A DNA stretch of 64,000 bases from Roseomonas sp. (GCA_020249265.1 JADCGA010000002.1:62001-126000), one strand, 5' to 3'. Counted from the first letter of the stretch, positions 18,695-27,265 are shown. Numbers and translations are program-made. Notes: a model not told the origin generated them from the letters alone.

Positions 18695-19669
18695 CTATTC
18701 CGGATCAATGCCGGCTGCGCGCAGAATGCGCGTGTATTTCTCCACGCCTTCGCGCACAAAGGCCATCACCTGCGCGCTGGTTTCATAACCGGCGCGCGGC
18801 GTGACACCCGTTGTTTCATTCAGCCGCGCGGCGGTTTGCTGGATGGCCTGGCGGAAGGCGGCGCCGAGCGTCGCGATGGCTTCCGGCGGTGTGCCCCTGG
18901 GGGCGACAATCGGGAAAAATTCCTCAAACACCACGCCGGGCATGCCCGCTTCCGGCGCGCTTGGCACATCAGGAAGGGCTGGGCTGCGCTGGTCTGATAA
19001 GACCGCCAAAGCACGCAAATTGCCGCCACGTATCTGACCAACGGAAGATGCCATGGTCGGCGTGCCGAAATGCGCTTCGCCCGAGATCATCGCCGCAACC
19101 CCCGGGCCACCGCCACGATAATGCACGGTTTCGACCTGCACATTCATCTGGTTCATGAACAAAAGCCCGGCGATATGCGGGCCACTGCCAATGCCGGCTG
19201 AGGCATAGTTGAAGCGCCCCGGATTGGCGCGCAACAAGGCCACGAATTCCTGCGCCGTACGGGCTTCGACGCGTGGATTGACCACCAAAAGATGCGGCGA
19301 AAAGCCAGCCACCGCGACCCCTTCGAAATCGGTCAGGGTGTTATAGGGCATGCGCGAGACCATGGCGGGCACGGTGGCGAGCGAACTATTGATCAGCAGG
19401 GTATAGCCATCGGCGGGGGCGCGTGCCGCGGCTTCAGACCCGATCACGCTGCCGGCGCCGGCGCGGTTTTCGACAATCATGGGCTGGCCGAGGATTTGGC
19501 CCGCAGCCTCGGCCAGGATACGGCCCACAATATCATTGGAACCACCCGGCGCGGCGGCCACGATCAGCCGGATGGGTCGCGTGGGACGCCAGGTGCCCTG
19601 CGCGTTCAGGATATTGGGGGCCAGACCTGCCGATAAGGCGAGGCCAAGGGCTGTTCTACGGTGCAACAT
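18695..19669 (-). CDS. Bug/TctC-family periplasmic receptor
   Basis: The protein has 324 residues with a signal peptide (MLHRRTALGLALSAGLAPNI, cleaved after NAQG). The mature part begins with WPTRPIRLIVAAAPGGSNDI, the usual N-terminal loop that binds a carboxylate ligand. AGAGSVIGSEAAARAPADGY and YHRGG-like segments confirm the family. Members bind small carboxylates for tripartite tricarboxylate transporters or as free receptors. No TctA/TctB gene is nearby, so the ligand and partner are unknown. GGAGGAAG precedes the ATG at 19669. Confidence 0.9.
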   Translation of the reverse strand: MLHRRTALGLALSAGLAPNILNAQGTWRPTRPIRLIVAAAPGGSNDIVGRILAEAAGQILGQPMIVENRAGAGSVIGSEAAARAPADGYTLLINSSLATVPAMVSRMPYNTLTDFEGVAVAGFSPHLLVVNPRVEARTAQEFVALLRANPGRFNYASAGIGSGPHIAGLLFMNQMNVQVETVHYRGGGPGVAAMISGEAHFGTPTMASSVGQIRGGNLRALAVLSDQRSPALPDVPSAPEAGMPGVVFEEFFPIVAPRGTPPEAIATLGAAFRQAIQQTAARLNETTGVTPRAGYETSAQVMAFVREGVEKYTRILRAAGIDPE

Positions 19670-19685
19670 GGATGTTCTTCCTCCT

Positions 19686-20294
19686 TCATTGTTGTTTCTG
19701 CAAAGGCAGTTTCAAGGACGGCAATGGGCCTGCGGCGGCCTTTGGGGCGACGAAGGCCAAAGGTTGGGGCGGTGGGGGTTCGCCCGAGCCTGCATCCGCC
19801 TCTAGCGCGATCTGAGCGGAAACAAGCGCGATTTGGGTGGTAATGGCGTTATCAACAGGGAGCCGCCGCAAGTGTTCGGATGATGAGGCGATTGGCATCC
19901 CCATTTCCAGGGTAGCCCCTTGTACCAAAATGCCCGCATAGCCTTCGAGCAGGATATCAATGGCGGTGAAATTTGATGGCGCCTCCTCCTGTCGGATGGC
20001 GATCCCATCCACAAGGTCCCCAACGCGATAGGCGCAGCGCTGGAAAACCACCCCTTGATCCGGCAGCATCAGCAGATCCTCGCGCGGCGCCATATTGCCA
20101 AGCACACCGGCCAGCACGCGGATGATCGGCCCGCGATAAGGGATTTGGCGAATGCCAAGCACGCGCTGGTAGGGGGCGATACCCGGCGTTGCGGCCAGCA
20201 GCATCATGCCGGGACCGAGTCTTGCCGCGTGCCGATCCCCGCGCGAGGTCATAACCCGCGCATCGGCGGCTATTCCCTTCAAATGAAAGCTCAC
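19686..20294 (-). CDS. Hypothetical protein, weakly PilZ-like
   Basis: A GTG at 20294 after GGGGAG gives 202 residues; a longer frame runs upstream to 20375 but crosses the likely promoter (TTATACT on the minus strand near 20329). Two stretches look like beta-rich PilZ halves: HLKGIAADARVMTSRGDRHA with GPGM, and TAIDILLEGYAGILVQGATL with EMGM. The RxxxR and D/NxSxxG c-di-GMP motifs are not clearly kept. The last 35 residues are Pro/Ala-rich. It lies 16 bases upstream of the Bug receptor. The PilZ assignment is tentative. Confidence 0.5.
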   Translation of the reverse strand: MSFHLKGIAADARVMTSRGDRHAARLGPGMMLLAATPGIAPYQRVLGIRQIPYRGPIIRVLAGVLGNMAPREDLLMLPDQGVVFQRCAYRVGDLVDGIAIRQEEAPSNFTAIDILLEGYAGILVQGATLEMGMPIASSSEHLRRLPVDNAITTQIALVSAQIALEADAGSGEPPPPQPLAFVAPKAAAGPLPSLKLPLQKQQ

Positions 20295-20390
20295 CTGTCT
20301 CCCCGCGCGTTCATCCGACCGTAGGGTCAGTATAACATTACACCGGGTTCGGAGAAGAGTGGCGGGCCGCGGCACGCGTCATGCTGAGCA

Positions 20391-21119
20391 ATGGCTGACC
20401 ATCCCAGCCTTTCACGGACGCCGCACCCCATGCCGCTTGATCTTGCCGCCCCGCCAGCCGCCCCGGAGACCCGCCCAACCCGCGCGGAGGGCATTGCCGC
20501 TGCGCTCGCCGAGGCAATCACGCGCGGCGAAATCCCCCCCGGCACGACGCTGGAGGAAGAACGCCTCGCCCTTGCTTATGGTGCGTCCCGTACCCCGGTG
20601 CGAGAGGCCTTGCGCCTGCTGGTCGCAACCGGCCTGGTGGAGCAGCGCCCGCGGCGTGGCGCGGTGGTGGCGCGGCCCGAACCGCGACGTGTGGCGGAGA
20701 TGTTCGCCGTGATGGCGGAGCTTGAGGCGATCTGCGCCCGGCTTTGCGCAGAAGCTCTGCCCCGCAAGGAAAAAACCAAATTGAAAGCGCGGCATGAGGC
20801 CATGGCGCGGCTGGTTTTGGCGCATGATCTGGCGGGCTATCGCGCCGCCAATGTCGCGTTCCATGAGGCGCTGTATCAGGGCGCGGGCAATGCCTATTTG
20901 GCGGAATTGGCCGAGGTGACGCGCCGGCGCCTGGCCCCGTTTCGCGCGGCGCAGCTTGGGGGGAAGGATCGGCTCGCTGCCTCTCACGCCGAACATGGGG
21001 CGATCATTGAGGCGATTTGCGCCGGCGATGGCGCCGCGGCGGCGGCAGCGGTGCGCGCCCATTTGGCGGCGACCGAAGGCAGCTTGGGCGTGATGGCAGC
21101 GCGGGAAGCGCGGTTTTGA
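20391..21119 (+). CDS. GntR-family regulator, FCD (FadR) subfamily
   Basis: The 242-residue protein has an N-terminal winged helix (about 30-95; LALAYGASRTPVREALRLL is the recognition region) and an all-helical FCD domain (about 100-235). The FCD domain uses acidic/His metal ligands, with FHEALYQGAGN and SHAEHGAIIEAI visible. FCD regulators usually sense a small organic acid and repress the adjacent catabolic operon. It precedes the allophanate hydrolase operon and a TGTATACA palindrome in the gap between them. An internal ATG at 20430 is an alternative start. Confidence 0.9.
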   Translation: MADHPSLSRTPHPMPLDLAAPPAAPETRPTRAEGIAAALAEAITRGEIPPGTTLEEERLALAYGASRTPVREALRLLVATGLVEQRPRRGAVVARPEPRRVAEMFAVMAELEAICARLCAEALPRKEKTKLKARHEAMARLVLAHDLAGYRAANVAFHEALYQGAGNAYLAELAEVTRRRLAPFRAAQLGGKDRLAASHAEHGAIIEAICAGDGAAAAAAVRAHLAATEGSLGVMAAREARF

Positions 21120-21161
21120 AACTCGCCGCAGGCTTGGGCAGATGCATCAAGGGTCGCCCAA

Positions 21162-21188
21162 CTTGTATGCAGAACTGTATACAATTGT
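21162..21188 (+). promoter_or_regulatory. Candidate GntR operator before the allophanate hydrolase operon
   Basis: A perfect palindrome TGTATACA (21176-21183) sits in the context CTGTATACAATTG. A similar half, TTGTATGCA, occurs 13 bases earlier (21163-21171). FCD-type GntR proteins commonly bind TTGTATACAA-like sites. It lies 55 bases before the operon start, a position fit for repression. Confidence 0.6.
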
Positions 21189-21237
21189 CGCCCCTGGCCA
21201 GTTTTCTGGGCGGCACGCGGTTTGCGGATAGGCGTTC

Positions 21238-22590
21238 ATGAATTTGACGTCTCTTTCCTTTCAGCGGGCTGCCTTGCATGCCGCCTATCGTGACGGGGTG
21301 AAGCCCTCAGCGGTGATGGCGGAGGCTTTGCGCCGGTTTGAAGCCGCCCATGATCCGGGGATCTTCCTGGATGTGGCGCCATCTGACATGATCGCGGCAA
21401 AGATTTCTGCCCTGCCCGGCTTTGACCCCGTTGCCTTTCCGCTTTGGGGCCTGCCGGCGGCGGTAAAGGATAACATAGCGCTGGCAGGTCGGCCCATGAC
21501 AGCCGCCTGCCCGGCCTTCAGCCATGTACCTACAGAAGATGCGGAAGTGGTGCGCCGTTTGCGCGCGGCAGGTGCCATCATCCTGGGCAAGACCAATCTG
21601 GATCAATTCGCGACCGGACTGGTTGGCGTGCGCACGCCTTATCCGGTGCCACGCAATGCGGTCTCAGCCGAGCATGTGCCGGGTGGGTCTTCTTCCGGTT
21701 CGGCGGTTGCCGTTGCGCGGGGGATTGTGACGCTGGCGCTGGGGACTGATACGGCGGGGTCTGGCCGCGTGCCGGCGGCGCTGAATGGTATTGTCGGGTT
21801 GAAGCCATCAGTCGGCGCGGTTTCGACGCGTGGCGTTGTGCCGGCTTGTCGCAGCCTGGATTGCGTTTCCGTCTTCGCCACTTGCCTTGAAGATGCCTGG
21901 GCCGGCTTCAGCGCCATGGCCGGCGAGGATCGCGCGGATCCCTTCAGCCGCCCGATCATGTGGCAGGAACCCGGAGCGGTGCCTTCGCGCATCGCAGTGC
22001 CGCGCGCGGCGGATACGCATTTGGATGATGCAGCCGGGCGCATAGCCTGGGCGGCGGCGCTGGCATTGCTGCCTTCATCGCGGGAAGCCGCGATCACCGA
22101 CATGCTGGATTCCGCCAAGCTGCTTTACGAAGGCCCTTGGGTTGCCGAACGCGCGGCGGCTTTTGGCGATTTCGCGCGTGCGCATCCCGGCGCCCTGCAC
22201 CCAGTGACGCAGAAGATCATTGATGGCGCGCGTGACTTCAGCGCCGTGGATGCCTTTCGCGGCATGTATAAGCTGGCCGAATATCGCCGTGTGGCGGAGG
22301 ATTTCTTCGCTGCGCATGATGTGTTGGTGGTGCCATCCGTGCCCTGTTTCCCGACTGTGGCAGCTTTGGCTGCGGATCCTTTCGCGCCCAATGCGCGGCT
22401 TGGCGTCTATACCAACTTCGTCAATCTGCTCGATCTCGCCGCCCTTGCGGTGCCTGGGCCGAAGCGTCCGGATGGCTTGCCCGCAGGCATCACGTTGATC
22501 GGCCCGCGCGGCAGTGATGCAGCGCTGATGGCGCTTGGCTTGGACTTCACGCGCCGACAGGCAGCAGCAGCAAAGGCAGTGGCCGCATGA
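21238..22590 (+). CDS. atzF: Allophanate hydrolase, amidase domain (split form)
   Basis: The 450-residue protein is an amidase-signature enzyme with the catalytic set Lys77 (PAAVKDNIALAG), Ser151 (GGSSSGS) and nucleophile Ser175 (GTDTAGSGRVPA). GKTNLDQFATGLVG and STRGVVPACRSLDCVSVFA are strongly typical of allophanate hydrolase, which turns allophanate into carbon dioxide and ammonia. Full-length enzymes have about 600 residues; here the C-terminal domain is a separate gene that starts inside this stop codon. No urea carboxylase or biuret hydrolase gene is nearby, so the source of allophanate is unclear. Confidence 0.88.
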   Translation: MNLTSLSFQRAALHAAYRDGVKPSAVMAEALRRFEAAHDPGIFLDVAPSDMIAAKISALPGFDPVAFPLWGLPAAVKDNIALAGRPMTAACPAFSHVPTEDAEVVRRLRAAGAIILGKTNLDQFATGLVGVRTPYPVPRNAVSAEHVPGGSSSGSAVAVARGIVTLALGTDTAGSGRVPAALNGIVGLKPSVGAVSTRGVVPACRSLDCVSVFATCLEDAWAGFSAMAGEDRADPFSRPIMWQEPGAVPSRIAVPRAADTHLDDAAGRIAWAAALALLPSSREAAITDMLDSAKLLYEGPWVAERAAAFGDFARAHPGALHPVTQKIIDGARDFSAVDAFRGMYKLAEYRRVAEDFFAAHDVLVVPSVPCFPTVAALAADPFAPNARLGVYTNFVNLLDLAALAVPGPKRPDGLPAGITLIGPRGSDAALMALGLDFTRRQAAAAKAVAA

Positions 22591-22985
22591 TTGAAATTGT
22601 TGTTGTGGGCGCGCATCTTTCTGGGCTGCCGCTCAATCATGAATTGGTGTCAGAAGGCGGCGTGCTGCGACGCGCAGCGCTGACCGAGCCCTGCTACCAA
22701 CTTTACGCATTGGCAGGTGGCCCGCCGCGCCGGCCTGGCTTGCTGCGCGTGGCCGCTGGCACCGGTGCAGCGATTGCGACCGAAGTTTGGGCTTTGCCCG
22801 ATGATGGCTTTGGCCGTTTCGTCTCTCGCATTCCGGCCCCGCTTGGCATCGGCACTTTGCTTTTGGCCGATGGCAGCCGGCCCAAGGGTTTTCTGGTGGA
22901 ACCGGAAGGATTGCAGGGCGCGGAAGACATTACCCGTTTTGGTGGCTGGCGCGCCTTTCTGGCCAGCATCGCAACCCCCGCTTGA
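22587..22985 (+). CDS. Allophanate hydrolase C-terminal domain protein
   Basis: The 132-residue protein matches the C-terminal domain of long allophanate hydrolases. It opens VVVGAHLSGLPLNHEL, has CYQLYALAGGPPRRPGLLRV and ends in the ITRFGGWRAFL motif. In fused enzymes this domain decarboxylates N-carboxycarbamate made by the amidase half. Its ATG overlaps the amidase stop as ATGA, so equal translation is likely. Both parts are complete and well bounded, so the split looks natural rather than a frameshift. Confidence 0.83.
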   Translation: MIEIVVVGAHLSGLPLNHELVSEGGVLRRAALTEPCYQLYALAGGPPRRPGLLRVAAGTGAAIATEVWALPDDGFGRFVSRIPAPLGIGTLLLADGSRPKGFLVEPEGLQGAEDITRFGGWRAFLASIATPA

Positions 22986-23006
22986 GGCTTCAACAAAGGA
23001 GAATTC

Positions 23007-23960
23007 ATGATGCAACGTCGTCATCTTCTGGGTGCTATCGCATTGGCACCCCTCGCCGCCCCTTCCATTGCGCGCGCACAAGCTGCGCGTACGGTGAAAA
23101 TGGGATCGCTTAGGCTGATCCATTCCATGACACCGCATTTCTATCAGCGCTTCGCGCCGGCGGGGCTGACGATTGAGATCATCACTTTTGACAGCCCGAC
23201 CGATGGCAAGAATGCGGTGGTGACGCGCAGCGTGGATTTCGGCGGCTTTGGTATTGCCGCTGGTACACTTGGTGCTGCGGCGGGTGAACCCGTTGTGGTG
23301 GTCGGCGCCTTCTGCAATCGCGGCATGGGCGTGATTGCCAAGGCTGGGTCTGGCATTCGTGACATTGCCGGGATGCGCGGCAAGCGCGTTGGCATTTGGC
23401 CGGGCTCGACACAGGAAGTGTTCATTCTGGAACGGCTCCGCCAGAACGGCATGACAGTGCGCGATATCACCAGCGTGCGCGTGCCCTTCGGCGAAATGCA
23501 CGCCATGCTGTCCCGCGGGGATATTGATGCCTATGTGGGTGCCGAGCCTGGCCCTGGGCTTTCGCTTTCGTCTGGTGTCGGTGAATTGGTGGAATTCCCC
23601 TACGGCACTGCGATGGGCGGCCTGAATATGATCTTCGCCACGTCTGAGGCGATGATCGCGCAAGACCCTGCTCTGGTGCGGACTATGCTCGGCATTCACC
23701 GCCGCGCCAGCGAATACATGATGGCGAATAAGGCCGAAGTGGCGGAAGCGACCGTGCGCATTCTGGGCGCGCAGCGCGCCGCCGTTGACCGCGCCTTGGC
23801 CGAAAACAATGTCGAATACACGTGGAAGCTTGACGATACGGTGATGACGCAGGCGCGCGCCTATGCCCAGCAAATGCTGGAAATGCGCCAGATCCGCGCC
23901 TTGCCGAATTTCGATAAGTTCCTCAATCCGCGCTTTTCCAACGAAGTCGCGACTTCCTGA
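23007..23960 (+). CDS. ABC transporter substrate-binding protein (NMT1/TauA-like)
   Basis: This 317-residue protein starts with a Tat-type leader (QRRHLLGAIALAPLAAPSIA, cleaved after ARAQ). The body shows NrtA/SsuA/TauA features: DSPTDGKNAVVTRSVDFGG, GIRDIAGMRGKRVGIWPGST and AYVGAEPGPG. The family binds sulfonates, nitrate, pyrimidine precursors or small amides. AAGGAG sits five bases before the ATG. It lies 21 bases after the allophanate hydrolase C-domain gene, so its substrate is probably a nitrogen-rich compound that yields allophanate. That link is inferred. Confidence 0.85.
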   Translation: MMQRRHLLGAIALAPLAAPSIARAQAARTVKMGSLRLIHSMTPHFYQRFAPAGLTIEIITFDSPTDGKNAVVTRSVDFGGFGIAAGTLGAAAGEPVVVVGAFCNRGMGVIAKAGSGIRDIAGMRGKRVGIWPGSTQEVFILERLRQNGMTVRDITSVRVPFGEMHAMLSRGDIDAYVGAEPGPGLSLSSGVGELVEFPYGTAMGGLNMIFATSEAMIAQDPALVRTMLGIHRRASEYMMANKAEVAEATVRILGAQRAAVDRALAENNVEYTWKLDDTVMTQARAYAQQMLEMRQIRALPNFDKFLNPRFSNEVATS

Positions 23961-23971
23961 AGGTTTTGGTG

Positions 23972-24820
23972 ATGAGCGCGAGTGTAGCCGCCGAAGGATC
24001 GGCGGGGGAAAAGAAATCGCGGCCAGGGGGGATGCTCTGGCCGCGGTTGAAAACTATTATGCTCGCGCTGGTGGTGCCGCTCGCCCTGCTATTGGGCTGG
24101 CATTTGGCGGTGAAGGCGGGGATGACGCGGCTTATCCCCTCCCCCGCCGATGTTGCTGAATATATGGTTGATTTCGCGGTTGGCGGCATTTGGGATGATG
24201 CGTTTTCCGCCACCCTTCATATCCACCTGTTTGCTTCCATGACACGGGTTTATGGCGGCTTCGCTTTGGCCGCGTTGGTTGCGGTGCCGCTTGGGCTGCT
24301 GATCGGGCGCAATGAAAAGGTGCGCGCGCTGCTGGACCCCTTCCTGCAATTGATGCGCCCCATTCCCGTGACGGCCTGGCTGCCGCTTTCCATGATCCTG
24401 TTCGGGCTTGGGCCGCGTTCGGCCTTTTTCCTGGTGTTTTTGGGCGCGTTTTATCCCATTCTCCTGAATACGGTGTTTGGTGTGCGGAGCGTGGAAAAGC
24501 GGCTGTTTGAAGCGGCTTCCATGCTGGGCTGTTCCGGCACGGCGCAGTTCTTCCGCGTAGTGTTGCCGGCATCGCTGCCTTCCATTTTCACCGGGCTGAG
24601 ACTTGGCCTGGGCCTTGCCTGGTTTGTGATTGTGGTGGGGGAAATGACCGGCGTGCCGCAAGGGCTTGGTGCCGTGATCATGGATGGCCGCACCCTGTCA
24701 CGCACTGAATTGGTGATTTGCGGCATGATCGTGATTGGCATTGCCGGCTTTATTTCTGACCGAATCATCGTTGCCATCATGAACCGTCTGTTGCGTTGGA
24801 GCCCTTCACACCATGGCTGA
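23972..24820 (+). CDS. ABC transporter permease (TauC/SsuC-like)
   Basis: The ATG at 23972 gives 282 residues; a GTG two codons earlier is less likely. There are about six hydrophobic segments, the first at about 30-50 after a soluble charged leader. The BPD-type EAA loop appears as FEAASMLGCSGTAQFFRVVL. It forms the membrane channel with the ATPase encoded next, whose start overlaps this gene's end by eight bases. The binding protein gene is just upstream. Confidence 0.88.
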   Translation: MSASVAAEGSAGEKKSRPGGMLWPRLKTIMLALVVPLALLLGWHLAVKAGMTRLIPSPADVAEYMVDFAVGGIWDDAFSATLHIHLFASMTRVYGGFALAALVAVPLGLLIGRNEKVRALLDPFLQLMRPIPVTAWLPLSMILFGLGPRSAFFLVFLGAFYPILLNTVFGVRSVEKRLFEAASMLGCSGTAQFFRVVLPASLPSIFTGLRLGLGLAWFVIVVGEMTGVPQGLGAVIMDGRTLSRTELVICGMIVIGIAGFISDRIIVAIMNRLLRWSPSHHG

Positions 24821-25586
24821 GCTTCCCATTCTTGATCTGCGCAATGTCGGCAAGGTCTATGAACTAAATGACCAGCGGATTGAGGCTTTGCGCGATGCCA
24901 ATCTTGTTGTCGAGAAAGGCGAATTCGTCTGCCTGATCGGTGCTTCCGGCTGCGGCAAATCCACCTTGCTCCGCATTGTCGCAGGCTTTGAGCCACCGAG
25001 TGCAGGTGAGGCGCTGATGTGGGACAAGCCCATCGCGGGTCCCGCACCGGATCGTGGCATGGTGTTTCAGGATTATGGGCTGTTTCCCTGGCTTTCCGTG
25101 CGGCAGAATATTGGCTTCGGCCCGGCGTCGCGTGGGCTGCCCAAGGCGGAACTGCGCGCATTGGTGGATCGTTTCGTGGATATGGTGGGGCTGACGCGCT
25201 TTGCCGATGCCTATCCACATCAGCTCTCAGGCGGCATGAAGCAGCGTGTGGCCATTGCACGCGTGCTGGCCAATGATGCCGAGATGGTGCTGATGGATGA
25301 ACCCTTCGGCGCGCTTGATGCCATGACGCGCGAACGCTTGCAGGATGAATTGCTGGATATCTGGCAGCGCACCAAGCTCACCGTTCTTTTCGTGACCCAT
25401 TCGATTGAGGAGGCGATTTTCCTCGCGGATCGTGTGGTGGTGATGGAACCAGGCCCAGGGCGGATCGCGAGTGAACATCGCATCGAATTGCCGCGCCCGC
25501 GCGATGTTTCCTCCCCCGAATTCAATGCTGTGCGGCGTGATCTTTCGGCGAGGCTGCATAGCCATCATGGGAAGAAGGCGGCATGA
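24813..25586 (+). CDS. ABC transporter ATP-binding protein (TauB/SsuB-like)
   Basis: The 257-residue ATPase has Walker A GASGCGKST (43-51), the Q-loop VFQDYGLFPW, the signature LSGGMKQR (138-145) and Walker B VLMDEPFGALD (159-169), then the H-loop VTHSIEEAIFL. It powers the importer formed with the two preceding genes. It overlaps the permease gene by eight bases and the next gene by four (ATGA), so the operon is tightly coupled. Confidence 0.93.
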   Translation: MAELPILDLRNVGKVYELNDQRIEALRDANLVVEKGEFVCLIGASGCGKSTLLRIVAGFEPPSAGEALMWDKPIAGPAPDRGMVFQDYGLFPWLSVRQNIGFGPASRGLPKAELRALVDRFVDMVGLTRFADAYPHQLSGGMKQRVAIARVLANDAEMVLMDEPFGALDAMTRERLQDELLDIWQRTKLTVLFVTHSIEEAIFLADRVVVMEPGPGRIASEHRIELPRPRDVSSPEFNAVRRDLSARLHSHHGKKAA

Positions 25587-26467
25587 CCAAACCTGTTGAG
25601 CGGCTGCGCTATACGGCGCCGGCGGATCGGCCCAAGCATTCCCTGCCCGGTGGGCAGAAGCTGATCCTGTGGCCGGTCGTGAATATCGAAAACTGGCTGA
25701 TCGAAAACCCCATGCCGCGCCAGGTGCTGATCGCACCCACTGCCGCCGTGCTGCAGCCTGATTTGCCGAATTGGGCCTGGCATGAATATGGGATGCGCGT
25801 TGGCTTTTGGCGCTTTCTGGAATTGTTCCAGCGCCACGCCATTCGCCCAACGCTTTCCATCAATGGCAGCGTGATTGAGGATTATCCGCGTGTGGCGGCG
25901 GCGGCGCGCGATGCAGGTTGGGAATTCATGGGCCATGGTTGGGTGCAGGTGCCCACGCACAAGATGCCCGATCAGCGTGAGGCGATTACGCGGACCGTGA
26001 AGACTATCGCTGATTTCACGGGCCGTCCCTGCCATGGCTGGCTTGGGCCGGGGCTGACGGAAACGCTCGAAACGCCCGATATGCTGGCCGAAGCCGGCAT
26101 AGAATGGCTCGGCGATTTCGTCGTGGATGATCTGCCGGCGCGTGTGACGGCGGTGCATGGGGAAATGCTCGCCCTGCCCTATTCGGTGGAACTGAACGAC
26201 ATCCCCGTGGTGATGATCCAGCATCATGATGAGGAAGAACTGCCCCGCCGCGCCCGGCTGCACGCCAAGCGCCTGATCGCGGAGGCCGAGGCTTCTGCCG
26301 GCGTGAAGATCATGTGCATCGCGATCCACCCCTATATCTCGGCGGTCCCGCACCGGATTGATGCGCTGGCGGCGGCATTCGCGGAATTCGCCGCCGATCC
26401 GCGCATCGCCTTCATGCAGGGTGATGAGATTGCGGCCTGGTATCGGGCGAGTGGGGATGGTGCGTGA
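25583..26467 (+). CDS. Polysaccharide deacetylase family protein, PuuE/allantoinase-like
   Basis: The 294-residue protein is a NodB-fold hydrolase. It shows LILWPVVNIENW, WHEYGMRVGFWRFLELF, TLSINGSVIEDYP, EFMGHGWVQVPTH and WLGPGLTETLETPDMLAEAG. This layout matches the subgroup containing PuuE-type metal-free allantoinases rather than chitin deacetylases. It has no signal peptide, so it acts in the cytoplasm. Its position as the last gene of the allophanate/ABC operon suggests that it hydrolyses an imported cyclic ureide or related amide. The true substrate is not known. The ATGA overlap with the ATPase gene fixes the start. Confidence 0.82.
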   Translation: MTKPVERLRYTAPADRPKHSLPGGQKLILWPVVNIENWLIENPMPRQVLIAPTAAVLQPDLPNWAWHEYGMRVGFWRFLELFQRHAIRPTLSINGSVIEDYPRVAAAARDAGWEFMGHGWVQVPTHKMPDQREAITRTVKTIADFTGRPCHGWLGPGLTETLETPDMLAEAGIEWLGDFVVDDLPARVTAVHGEMLALPYSVELNDIPVVMIQHHDEEELPRRARLHAKRLIAEAEASAGVKIMCIAIHPYISAVPHRIDALAAAFAEFAADPRIAFMQGDEIAAWYRASGDGA

Positions 26468-26477
26468 AGCGAGTGCT

Positions 26478-27251
26478 TCAACCGATAAGAAACCCCCGCA
26501 CCAGGCCAAACACACCGGTCGCAAACAGGATCGTGAGCGCCACCTGGCGATAAAGCTGTTCATTGCCCAACCCCTGAAAGGCGCGCCCGCCCACCCAGGC
26601 GCCGACCAACATCACCGGCACCAGGATCGCCGCCCGGATCAGCGCCGTGATGCCCGCAACACCTGACGCCATCACAATCGCAATCAACAGGAATTGCGTC
26701 AGGAAATAATAGGTGACGATGTTGGCACGGTTCACCTGCGGCGGGTCATTGCCTGACAGCAGATAAAGCAGCACCGGCGGGCCGCCGACGCTGGTGGATG
26801 CCATCATTGCACCGGAAATGGCGCCAACCAGAATGGTCGCTGGCTGGCTTCTGCGGCCCTTGTAGCGCCAGCCAGTCCACATGATCACCACAAAGAAAAC
26901 AATCACCGCGGAAACCGCCGTGATGATCGCATTCTTATCCACATTTGCCAGCAGCCAGACCCCAAGCGGCATGGCGGCGCAGGCCGCGATGCTCATGGGC
27001 GTCAGCAATTTCCAATCGGCCTGATGGCGCACCTGCGGGAAAAGCTGGAAGGAGACAAGGAGTTCAATCGCCACAACCGTCACCACCATATCGGCGGAAC
27101 CGAACAGCATGGCAAAAATCGGCGCCATCAGCATCGCCGAACCAAAACCGGCGAAGCCGCGCATAAGCCCCGCAAGAAAGGTCACGCCAAGCGCAGCCCA
27201 GATATTGATGCCGTCAAAAATCAGCGCGAACTGTGCTGCGATAGTCTCCAT
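26478..27251 (-). CDS. TSUP (TauE/SafE) family membrane transporter
   Basis: This 257-residue protein is almost wholly hydrophobic, with about eight predicted helices in two similar halves. It opens AALGVTFLAGLMRGFAGFGS, a typical TauE/SafE start. MMASTSVGGPPVLLYLLSGN matches the conserved GGxxGPP-type loop of the second half. The family exports sulfite, sulfonates or organosulfur compounds, and some members transport carboxylates. It ends 10 bases from the convergent deacetylase gene and its start lies 14 bases from the end of a Bug receptor gene on the same strand. Confidence 0.88.
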   Translation of the reverse strand: METIAAQFALIFDGINIWAALGVTFLAGLMRGFAGFGSAMLMAPIFAMLFGSADMVVTVVAIELLVSFQLFPQVRHQADWKLLTPMSIAACAAMPLGVWLLANVDKNAIITAVSAVIVFFVVIMWTGWRYKGRRSQPATILVGAISGAMMASTSVGGPPVLLYLLSGNDPPQVNRANIVTYYFLTQFLLIAIVMASGVAGITALIRAAILVPVMLVGAWVGGRAFQGLGNEQLYRQVALTILFATGVFGLVRGFLIG

Positions 27252-27265
27252 AGGGGCGGCTTAGG

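Noticed and set aside
22650-23873. A 407-residue minus-strand frame across the AtzF C-domain and binding-protein genes
   Set aside because: It opposes two conserved genes in an operon and shows only low-complexity His/Arg sequence.
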